Assembly (NCBI GenBank): GCA_030153045.1
Contig: JASLID010000013.1
Span: forward strand, 1 to 18,961
Origin: Flavobacterium sp.
Lineage (GTDB): Bacteria > Bacteroidota > Bacteroidia > Flavobacteriales > Flavobacteriaceae
DNA: 18,961 nucleotides
Direction: 5' to 3'
Shown here: positions 1 through 7,284 of the stretch, piece after piece
How positions within the stretch are numbered: position 1 is the first letter of the stretch
Layout of the letters: each line of letters begins with the position of its first letter
Translations under genes and position numbers: made by a program
Notes under the pieces: model-generated
What the model saw: only the letters and a program-made list of their open reading frames with translations
Databases searched by the model: none
What the model was told of the DNA's origin: nothing

Positions 1-656
1 CCATTCACTAAAGGAGTCGTTGGTAATAATGCATTTCCGTTAGTAGCAGCATCGTACCAAGTCACACTATTTCCATTAATCTGAAGATTAGCAACTGTTG
101 GATTTGAAGACTGACAAAATTCTTGAGTCGTATCGTTAGTCGTTGGCGTAGCTCCATCATTAATTTGAACTGTAACGGCCAAACGAATTGAACTTTCGCA
201 ACCATTTACCGGATCTATTTGTGAGGCATAATAAATCATGCCATTTACTAAAGGAGTTGTTGGTAATAATGCATTTCCGTTAGTAGCAGCATCGTACCAA
301 GTCACACCACTCTGATTAACCTGAAGATTAGCCACTGTTGGGTTTGAAGACAGACAAAACTCTTGAGTCGTATCGTTGGTCGTTGGTGTAGCTCCGTCAT
401 TAATTTGTACTGTAACAGCCAATAAAACTGAACTTTCACATCCTGTAACCACATCTGTTTGCGATGCATAATAAATCATCTCATTTATTAACGGAGTGCT
501 TGGAGATACAACATTTCCGCCAGAGGCAGCATCATACCATATAACTCCTGTTCCAACCACTTGGATATCTCCAACTGTTGGATTTGAAAGCAAACAGAAA
601 TTTTGCGTTGTATTGCTCGTAGTTGGTGTTGCAGTGTCATTGATGATCACAGTAAC
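1..656 (-). repeat. 240-bp tandem coding repeats (80-residue Ig-like units), third copy cut by window edge
   Basis: Three units in register lie at 417-656, 177-416 and 1-176 (the last partial). Each encodes about 80 residues that open with VTV.IND.ATPTT, carry one Cys near QNFC/QEFC, the WYDAA core, YYASQ, and a second Cys in GCESS. The two leftmost units are nearly identical at DNA level; for example, 1-56 and 241-296 differ at only two bases. The unit at 417-656 is clearly more diverged. This pattern suggests recent tandem duplication within the gene, with more units possibly beyond the edge. Confidence 0.93.
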
Positions 657-3600
657 ATCTTGAAAAGTCCCATCAAGGTTTTGACAAGTTGTATCGCTTG
701 AAACGGATACGAAATAGGTATAAGGGCTATTAATTGCCGTTAATCCGGATATGGTTAGCGTCCCATTTGGATCGATAGAATAAGTTACCCCGCTAAACGT
801 TCCATTAACAATTGGTAGTGTAGTGTTATTTGTAAAATACCAATAATAAATCGGATTTGGTAATACACTATTTGGTTGAAGAACAACATCACTATTCAAA
901 CATTGCTGAACATCACTTATTGTAATATCATTCGCTACAGAGAAAGGCAAAATTGTAAATGTAATTTGTGCTCTTTCAGCTGGCAAAGTCTCACAATATT
1001 CATCAGAACTCACGCCAACATAATAAGTGTATGTTCCCGGAGCTAATCCTGTTAAAATTATTGTACTTCCTGTTTGTCCAGGAATTAGTATCTGATTAAC
1101 ACCATCAAAACTGTACCAATAAAATATTGGATTAGTTAAAACTGGCGAACCACTTAATTGAGCTGTTAATGTTACAGAACCAGTTGCACTACAAATTGTA
1201 GTATCTATACTAGAATTAATCAAGATATTGGCTATTGCTCCTCCTGGAGTTGTTGCTCGAACGATTACTGTTACTTTTGTTCTTGACAATACTTCGCATC
1301 CGTTGCGAACTGGTTGAATATAGAATGTATATGTTCCTGCTGGTAAATTATTAGGGATTATATATGATGAACCTGCTCCAACTACATTTCCGCCAAACTC
1401 AGAATCATACCATACATATGTTGTACAAGGTTGTGGTACAATTGAAACTGTACCTCCAGCACAGACTTCAATCGTATTATTAATACCGCCAATTACATCG
1501 ATAAACGCTTCTCTTTTTACCATGTGTACTTGTAAAAAATCAAGTAGATTGGCGGTTCCTCCAAATCGAATTCGTACACGATCATAAGGAGGCGAAGACG
1601 AATTGGAAACTAAAATCACTTCAGTTCCACCATTAATAATTTCAGCATTTAAAAGACTACCGTTAGCTTCCATTAATCCTCCTACGGGAGTTGCACCCAT
1701 AAAACGTTGAATGGTAAATCCGGCTAACAAACCAACAGTTAATAATGTTCCTGGTTTTGAAATTTTAATTTTTAGAATATCGTTATCCTGTGATGGGGTT
1801 CTAAATTTTACAGTCATTTCGGCGGCAGCTGCAACCCCAACACCATTATACATTGTAGCATAAGTGGCTTCACTATTATCAACTGCATTCCATCTATTGT
1901 CTACACCTGCTGTTGAAGTTAATACACCAACACCCAAATCAACAACTCCAAAGAAAATATCTTCAACATCGCCTGGCAGGCAGACAACTGGATTGGCTAC
2001 TCTGTTATAATAAGCTTCGTAAACTTTAGCGCTTTGAGCCACGCTTAAAACAGAACCAACTACAATTCTAACTCCGTCGTAAGGTTGAGGCCCTGAACCA
2101 TTGGCTGGAACGAAAGTATATTCGAAACTATTTTCTCCAGATAATAAATTAAGAGCATCACCAGATAGTGGTTGTAACAATCCAATATCTATGGGATTTC
2201 CTAAACCGTCTCTTTTGGTTCCAACAACTGAAACCGCTCCGAGTAAAGTCACCCCGCTGTATTCAGAACCTAATTTTACTGTCACTGGAGTTCCTGCTGC
2301 AATAGTAGAATTCCATTGCAATGTTTGCCAGGTTGTTCCAACACCAAGCAATCCAAGTCCAGTAATGATAGTAGAATGAGTTTGCAGGTTTTGGTCTATG
2401 GCTAAATTGTCATTGATAACCCCACCGGTAATGATAGAATCACTAGTTTGTGTTTCAGCAAAGACTTTCTCCATTGCAATAGGACATCCTCCCGCATCTA
2501 GAACCGTTACCGTTACCGATAAACTTTTGGAACACAATCCATTATTTGCGATAACTGTAAAGGTGTACGTTCCTGGTTGCATAAATGGTCCCGCAATATT
2601 TGATGGCAATGCTGTTCCACTTTGGTTATACCAAACAATCGGAGCATTTGAAGTAGATAGTAATGTAACCGAATCTCCCACATTTACGGTATAACTCGTT
2701 GGAGAAACACTCAATTGGGGGATTGGATTCACTGTAACAGTTACTGGTAGTTTACCAGAAGCACAACCTTGATTTATATTTGTAGCCTGTATGTAATAAA
2801 CTCCACTGACCTGAATATTAGCTGCCTGCGCAGCAGTTATTGGGTTATCAGCCGCATCAAAAAACTCATACGTAGTGTCTCCCGAAGCATCAAAATTTAT
2901 AATTGCATCTCTTAAATTTACAAAACCACAACCACTAATTGCCGGTAATACATCAAGAGCTGTTGCATCAATAACGTTAATCAGAATTGGAATTCTTTCA
3001 GAGTCATTTGTACAGCCAATTTTCCTAGCAGCAACATAAATTGTTGTTGAAGCCAATAAAACTCCCGTTGTATAAGATCCGTTATATGCCGTCACCGCTA
3101 GAGGCACTCCTCCAACGGGAGACGCATACCATACCAATTCATTTGTATTTGAAGTTAGTGCTGACACAGTAGCTGTTAAACCACTGCAAATTGTTTGATT
3201 TAAACTTGCAACATCAACTATTGGCGGAGCCGATGACCTGCTAATTTCATATAGTTTTATTTTTTTGGCAAGATTAAGTTGTACTAATGAAGAAATAGTC
3301 ACTTTTACTCTATCGAAAGACTGTCCGGGTGACAAAGGAAGAGTCACTTTTTGACTAGTACTTAATAATAGTAACAAATCGAGATTGACCTGATTGCCTA
3401 AATCATGGGTAGATACAACATTTGTTCCGTTGAGCGCTTCGACTTTAATTCCATCCAACAAGCCTAAATTCAATAATGAAGGATCGTCTAATTGAACTGT
3501 AATATGGAATTGATCTGTAGGATTAGATAAGGAAGAAAAATATACCGTTTGACTGATTGTTCCTGCAAGTGACAACACACCCATGCTGATTTCCGAAAAG

Positions 3601-4343
3601 GTATTCGAATTGTTATCGATTGCGTTTTCAGGGTTATCAACTCCAGCACCTCCAAGTCCTAAAATATCTACTGTTCCGCCTGTTCCGTCAAACGAAGTGG
3701 CAAAACTCAAATCACAGGTATCAGTCCCTTGAGTGTAAAATGCATAATACACTTTCATACTGTTAAAAGTCCCCAGCAGTAAAGCATCTGTATCGTCTTC
3801 AATTTCAATCCTATTATAGGGTTGATTAGGGGTAATCGCTAAATAATAATAGCCATTCTTATCGACGATAAGCCTGAGGTTTTCATTTGAAAATCCTAAA
3901 GTACTTGACCCCGAAAACACTTCGGTAGCATTATTTTTAGCTTTGACCGTAAGGTAATGATTTCCCAGAACCAAAGTCCCGGTCAAATCGGCTAAAGCAC
4001 CACCTAATCCTCCACCCAACAATGAATTCAAGGCATCACCATCAAAATCAATCCTCACATAGGAGGTTGTTCCTGCGGGTAGTGTGGATGGAAATCCCAA
4101 TTCGAGATTACCATCATAATCACCTATACCAAGCGCAATTCCTCCATAAGAGTGAAGTGTTGCAAAGCTGTTGTTATTTAAAATTGCGTTCGTCTCATTA
4201 TCTACGTGATCGTGGGAAATCACCTGATTGGCGTAGACAAAATTCGTTTGCGCAACTAAATCAGTTTGAAGAAAAAAAATGAAAAAAACAGAGATGTAAA
4301 ATGTTCTGACATAGTAATCCCAAATTGTAGAATTCTTAATCAT
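1..4343 (-). CDS. Giant secreted Ig-like/discoidin-like surface protein, 5' part (runs off left edge)
   Basis: The frame stays open from an ATG at 4341-4343 to the left edge, about 1447 codons, with no stop seen on translation. Residues 1 to ~32 form a signal peptide: basic start, hydrophobic FYISVFFIFFL, then LVAQ. The following part has several modules with a VDN..NAIDNNSNTFSE-like pattern (near residues 235 and 820, and a looser one near 655), resembling discoidin-like beta-sandwich domains of Bacteroidota surface proteins. Between and after them are Ig-like modules with the WYDAA signature and paired cysteines. The last ~220 residues are three tandem 80-residue Ig-like units. This architecture is typical of flavobacterial adhesins that end in a gliding-motility-associated (CHU_C) or T9SS sorting domain, but that end lies outside the window. 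No Shine-Dalgarno is visible at the start. The general class is secure; the ligand is unknown. Confidence 0.85.
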   Translation of the reverse strand, partial: MIKNSTIWDYYVRTFYISVFFIFFLQTDLVAQTNFVYANQVISHDHVDNETNAILNNNSFATLHSYGGIALGIGDYDGNLELGFPSTLPAGTTSYVRIDFDGDALNSLLGGGLGGALADLTGTLVLGNHYLTVKAKNNATEVFSGSSTLGFSNENLRLIVDKNGYYYLAITPNQPYNRIEIEDDTDALLLGTFNSMKVYYAFYTQGTDTCDLSFATSFDGTGGTVDILGLGGAGVDNPENAIDNNSNTFSEISMGVLSLAGTISQTVYFSSLSNPTDQFHITVQLDDPSLLNLGLLDGIKVEALNGTNVVSTHDLGNQVNLDLLLLLSTSQKVTLPLSPGQSFDRVKVTISSLVQLNLAKKIKLYEISRSSAPPIVDVASLNQTICSGLTATVSALTSNTNELVWYASPVGGVPLAVTAYNGSYTTGVLLASTTIYVAARKIGCTNDSERIPILINVIDATALDVLPAISGCGFVNLRDAIINFDASGDTTYEFFDAADNPITAAQAANIQVSGVYYIQATNINQGCASGKLPVTVTVNPIPQLSVSPTSYTVNVGDSVTLLSTSNAPIVWYNQSGTALPSNIAGPFMQPGTYTFTVIANNGLCSKSLSVTVTVLDAGGCPIAMEKVFAETQTSDSIITGGVINDNLAIDQNLQTHSTIITGLGLLGVGTTWQTLQWNSTIAAGTPVTVKLGSEYSGVTLLGAVSVVGTKRDGLGNPIDIGLLQPLSGDALNLLSGENSFEYTFVPANGSGPQPYDGVRIVVGSVLSVAQSAKVYEAYYNRVANPVVCLPGDVEDIFFGVVDLGVGVLTSTAGVDNRWNAVDNSEATYATMYNGVGVAAAAEMTVKFRTPSQDNDILKIKISKPGTLLTVGLLAGFTIQRFMGATPVGGLMEANGSLLNAEIINGGTEVILVSNSSSPPYDRVRIRFGGTANLLDFLQVHMVKREAFIDVIGGINNTIEVCAGGTVSIVPQPCTTYVWYDSEFGGNVVGAGSSYIIPNNLPAGTYTFYIQPVRNGCEVLSRTKVTVIVRATTPGGAIANILINSSIDTTICSATGSVTLTAQLSGSPVLTNPIFYWYSFDGVNQILIPGQTGSTIILTGLAPGTYTYYVGVSSDEYCETLPAERAQITFTILPFSVANDITISDVQQCLNSDVVLQPNSVLPNPIYYWYFTNNTTLPIVNGTFSGVTYSIDPNGTLTISGLTAINSPYTYFVSVSSDTTCQNLDGTFQDVTVIINDTATPTTSNTTQNFCLLSNPTVGDIQVVGTGVIWYDAASGGNVVSPSTPLINEMIYYASQTDVVTGCESSVLLAVTVQINDGATPTTNDTTQEFCLSSNPTVANLQVNQSGVTWYDAATNGNALLPTTPLVNGMIYYASQIDPVNGCESSIRLAVTVQINDGATPTTNDTTQEFCQSSNPTVANLQINGNSVTWYDAATNGNALLPTTPLVN

Positions 4344-4441
4344 ATGCAATAATTTAATTGTTTCTAACTCCGTGAATTATATCAGTTTGTGTTGGTTTAA
4401 AACACAAATTTTATAAATGCATGAATTCTTTCTGTTATGGT

Positions 4442-4460
4442 AAGGGACAAAAAATCCCTT
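4442..4460. repeat. Short inverted repeat upstream of the adhesin gene
   Basis: AAGGGA and TCCCTT arms, perfect over 6 bp, are separated by a 7-base A-rich spacer. It lies about 100 bases upstream of the adhesin ATG. No T-run follows on the minus strand, so a terminator reading is weak; an operator or a leader hairpin is possible. It is short enough to be chance in AT-rich DNA. Confidence 0.3.
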
Positions 4461-4480
4461 TAACAAAAACAATAACTATT

Positions 4481-4549
4481 TAAGCGTAATGAAAAATTAT
4501 ATCTTGGGGCGATATACGTGTAAGCGTAATGAAAAATTATAACTTGGGG
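4481..4549. repeat. Two-copy direct repeat, 40-bp period, upstream of the adhesin
   Basis: The unit begins TAAGCGTAATGAAAAATTAT and ends CTTGGGG. Copies at 4481-4509 and 4521-4549 differ at a single base. The 40-bp period is close to four helical turns, so two bound proteins would sit on the same DNA face. The position 140-210 bases upstream of the minus-strand adhesin start suits an activator or repressor site. No third copy was seen in the window. Confidence 0.75.
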
Positions 4550-4835
4550 GAGAATGCGTATAATTCTTAAAAAAATCTAATATTTTTTAATAAAATTGTT
4601 AATATTTTAGAATATTATATATTTTTTATAAAATTAATTAAAAAAATATAACGTAATAAAAAAACTACATTTATTTTTTATAAAAAAATTACTACATTCA
4701 AAATTATCTGATTTCTAGATAGTTACGATACGGGTAATCCATACCATTTGTTAAAGTTTTATTAATTTAAGCACAAAATATCTAGCAAAAAGAGCTTTTT
4801 CTCCAAATTTAAGTTCTATGGGAGGAATAAAAATT

Positions 4836-5142
4836 TTAAATTAAATCTAATTGTTTAGCTTCTCTAATGATATCTTCGTCAGTTTCTTTTTCGACGCTGA
4901 GGTAATCTTTTATCTGCATTTCTTCTTCCGATTGAACTAATAGAAAAATTTAAATGATTGGGTAGGCTTTTGGTCTTGATCCCTTGAGAGAGGAATGTAA
5001 TGATTTGTCTGTTGAAATTATCCAAACAGCCTTTTTTAGACAGTAATTCTTTCATATGATGCTTTACTGTTACACTATGACATATATCACCTTCATTATA
5101 ATATCGAAAGCCAAAATCAATCCAAGTGCATACTTGTCATTT
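4836..5142 (-). pseudogene. Truncated, frameshifted copy of a LuxR-family response regulator C-terminus
   Basis: This stretch matches about 300 bases at the 3' end of the intact regulator gene at 10181-10840. It encodes the end of the receiver linker, the HTH (LNFSISSI) and the tail QIKDYLSVEKETDED, with a stop at 4836-4838. Compared with the intact gene it lacks two bases near 4919-4929, which breaks the frame between the recognition helix and QIKDYLS, and one base near 5090-5093. Similarity fades out around 5130-5142, so the phosphoacceptor and the whole N-terminal receiver are absent and no start codon is present. It is a decayed partial duplication on the same strand as its paralogue, about 5 kb away. 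It cannot make a working regulator. Confidence 0.88.
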
Positions 5143-5232
5143 AAAGAAACGATACGGATTTTGAGGAAAATGAAATAGGATGTTCAGAAATTTCATCAAG
5201 GAAAACACATTTCAACTCTTGATTCGTGTTTG

Positions 5233-6723
5233 TCAGCTTTGGTTTATAAATTCCACAAAAAAGGTACTGCCTTTATCGGGTATACTCTCCACCCAGATTC
5301 TTCCTCCCATTGTTTCCACTTGCGTTTTGATTAAAAACAAACCAAATCCTTTGGCTTCGGGATGCTTATGAAATACTTTCCTAATTTTAAAAATCCGGTC
5401 TTTATGCATGATTAGGTCAATTCCCAAACCATTATCGGTAACCGATAAGATTATATTTTCGTTTACTCTTTTTGTTTTAATTTTAATCACCGGTTTTCTC
5501 TTTGGCGACTTATATTTTAAACTATTGCTTATTAAATTGGTAAAAATACTGTCGATGTATTTCTGAGGATAATAAATTTCGGGTGCGCTATCAAATTCTA
5601 TTTGGATATCTGCCCCATAGGCATCAATCTGGCTCTCAAACCCTTTAATCACTTTATTCAAACATTGTTCCAAATTTATTTTTTCTGATTCTATATCGGT
5701 GTCTTGTTGAACCTGAATCGATTCCACCAATTCACTAAACACATCATTCAAATGGGCTACTACGGGTTTTATTTTTGAAAACGCCATTTCCTTTTCGTCT
5801 TCATCCTCGCATTGTTCAACATAATCTACGAGCATAGCAATATTGACTAAAGGCGCTCTTAAATTGTGAGAAACAATACTACAGAAATCTACCAACTGGG
5901 TGTTTTTTGATTCCAATACATGGGTATATACATTGAGTTTTTCCTGTTGCCGTTCTAAACTTTGTGTTTGCTCTTCTAATTTAAGTGTACGTTCTTCCAG
6001 CGTTTGATTGAATTCATTCATCATATTATTTTGATCCTCAATTTGCATCAGCATATTGTTAAAAGCATCTGTAAGCGAGCCTAATTCATCATTGCCTAAC
6101 TTAACTGCCCGTACCGAATAATCTGATTGGTCTGAAATTATTTTAGCAGTGTCTGCTAAAGTAGTAATGGGCTCTGAAATGTTTTTTTGGAGTATTGAAG
6201 AAAAAAAGTACGATAATAACATTGACACAAGTATTACCAAAACGATAATAATAGCATATATTTTCAATCCATCATACATCACTCCCAAGTCTGATTTGAG
6301 GTAGAGAGTTCCCACTTCTGCATCGTTTTCTACTACAGGATAGAAACCTACCAGATCTGAAAGCGTAAAATTGTACCCTTTCTTTTTCGGCTTTAAGGGA
6401 AAAGAGCCAGCGTCAAATTTAGCCGGATAACCAGCAAAAAATTTCCCGTTTTTATCATATAGACTAGCTGCAATAATATGCGGTTCAGACCTAAGTGCAT
6501 TTAAAATTTCTTTTGCATCTTCCTGATTACCAAAGGCAAGTGCCGCCGTTGAGTTAGTCGAAAGAATTTTCCCAATAGTATTAGTCTTTTCTAATATTGC
6601 ATTTTGGAAAGTATAAAACTGATAAGCAAAGAATGTGGCGCAAGTTACAAATAACACCATTCCACTCATCAGAATAATGATTCGATTGAGCTTCTTTCTT
6701 ATCGGTTTGTCTTTGTATAGCAT
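5233..6723 (-). CDS. Membrane sensor histidine kinase with CHASE8-like periplasmic domain and HAMP
   Basis: A 496-residue inner-membrane sensor kinase. Transmembrane segment 1 spans ~13-35. A periplasmic domain at ~38-150 contains TNSTAALAFGNQEDA and resembles the CHASE8 sensor of YfiN-type proteins. TM2 spans ~155-177 and HAMP ~178-232, followed by a Gln/Glu-rich coiled coil (~235-275). The H-box SHNLRAP places the phosphoryl-accepting His at 286. The ATPase has its N-box around N396-N400, G1 DNGLGID at 430-436 and G2 GFGLFLIK from 459, so it looks catalytically complete. There is no GGDEF or receiver domain. The ATG lies 6 bases after the stop of the YfiR-family gene, so the two are probably co-transcribed and functionally linked. 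By analogy with YfiR-YfiN, the periplasmic neighbour would restrain this sensor; that is inference. The receiver protein at 9413-9838 is a candidate phosphotransfer partner. Confidence 0.9.
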   Translation of the reverse strand: MLYKDKPIRKKLNRIIILMSGMVLFVTCATFFAYQFYTFQNAILEKTNTIGKILSTNSTAALAFGNQEDAKEILNALRSEPHIIAASLYDKNGKFFAGYPAKFDAGSFPLKPKKKGYNFTLSDLVGFYPVVENDAEVGTLYLKSDLGVMYDGLKIYAIIIVLVILVSMLLSYFFSSILQKNISEPITTLADTAKIISDQSDYSVRAVKLGNDELGSLTDAFNNMLMQIEDQNNMMNEFNQTLEERTLKLEEQTQSLERQQEKLNVYTHVLESKNTQLVDFCSIVSHNLRAPLVNIAMLVDYVEQCEDEDEKEMAFSKIKPVVAHLNDVFSELVESIQVQQDTDIESEKINLEQCLNKVIKGFESQIDAYGADIQIEFDSAPEIYYPQKYIDSIFTNLISNSLKYKSPKRKPVIKIKTKRVNENIILSVTDNGLGIDLIMHKDRIFKIRKVFHKHPEAKGFGLFLIKTQVETMGGRIWVESIPDKGSTFFVEFINQS

Positions 6724-6729
6724 AGGGAA

Positions 6730-7284
6730 TTATTTTGGAGGAAATATCTCGGACAAATTGAGCAGTTTTGAACTAATAACAAGATCAGCTGCTTTAGCCG
6801 CATCGTTATTAATCTGTAAATATATTTTGTTGTTTTTATTAAAAAACTTAACTATACCTCCTTTTAGGTTAAAATTTGCTGCATCACTTACGGTGAGAAT
6901 GCTTCGTTTTCTTAGACTTGTAATATCAGCAGTCTTCAGCTTTTTTGTTTCTATCTGGTTAACAAACAGGATATGGCATGTTCTTATATCTTCTAAATTG
7001 TCATATTGCTGAATGACTATAGGATGCTCATTAACAAATTCGTCTGATATAATTTCTTTCAAACTAGAATCAAAAGGATTATCTCCTAAAATACCAATAA
7101 CGAATGGGGCGTTAGCTTTGGGGAAAGAATCTGAAGGCCATGTAACAAAATTGGTAAAGTTAAAAATATAGGCTGCTTTTATTTGGTACTCATTGACTGA
7201 CTGTGTCTGGGGACACAAAATCGTACTGGATAACAGCAGTATGATCATCAGATTTTGTCGTATTATGTTTTTTAAAATTGACAT
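6730..7284 (-). CDS. YfiR-family (DUF4154) periplasmic regulatory protein
   Basis: 184 residues with an N-terminal signal peptide (hydrophobic LMIILLLSSTIL, then CPQTQ). The mature start matches the YfiR family motif AAYIFNFTNFVTWP (37-50). The C-terminal half carries the family hallmark GGIVKFF followed by NNDAAKAADLVISSKLL. In Pseudomonas, YfiR is a periplasmic repressor that binds the sensor domain of the diguanylate cyclase YfiN. The mature protein here has only one cysteine (C103), so it lacks the intramolecular disulfides described for Pseudomonas YfiR and probably senses differently. It overlaps the upstream receptor gene by 13 bp and ends 6 bp before the histidine kinase, which suggests translational coupling of all three. 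The family call is secure; the partner assignment is inferred from gene order. Confidence 0.9.
   Translation of the reverse strand: MSILKNIIRQNLMIILLLSSTILCPQTQSVNEYQIKAAYIFNFTNFVTWPSDSFPKANAPFVIGILGDNPFDSSLKEIISDEFVNEHPIVIQQYDNLEDIRTCHILFVNQIETKKLKTADITSLRKRSILTVSDAANFNLKGGIVKFFNKNNKIYLQINNDAAKAADLVISSKLLNLSEIFPPK

Larger units (their letters stand above)
4344..4835. other. AT-rich intergenic region upstream of the giant adhesin
   Basis: No credible gene is seen in this 492-base stretch. It holds a 6-bp inverted repeat (4442-4460), a 40-bp-period direct repeat (4481-4549), and a very AT-rich core (about 4560-4690) with A and T runs. A loose -7-like element lies on the minus strand at 4405-4413 (TAAAATTTG, one base longer than TAnnTTTG). 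It could supply an adhesin promoter about 60 bases upstream of the ATG, but this is weak. It presumably contains the adhesin control region. Confidence 0.6.

Noticed and set aside
1..656. Regular repeats that might be taken for a CRISPR array
   Set aside because: The 240-bp period, absence of spacers and continuous reading frame show they are protein-coding Ig-like repeats.
2101..2694. Two plus-strand open frames of about 90-100 codons
   Set aside because: They lie opposite the continuous minus-strand adhesin frame and show no start signal, domain or natural composition.
4022..4282. Plus-strand open frame rich in His, Arg and Gln
   Set aside because: It is antisense to the N-terminal part of the adhesin, and its odd composition is what complementing Ig-like codons gives.
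4836..5142. Insertion sequence or transposon end as the source of the duplicated segment
   Set aside because: No transposase frame, terminal inverted repeats or target-site duplication was seen around the duplicated stretch.
5180..5371. Plus-strand 63-codon frame
   Set aside because: It overlaps the conserved ATPase end of the CHASE8 kinase gene on the other strand.
6635..7012. Plus-strand 125-codon frame with hydrophobic stretches
   Set aside because: It is antisense to the kinase N-terminus and the YfiR-family gene; the hydrophobicity mirrors their membrane and signal segments.
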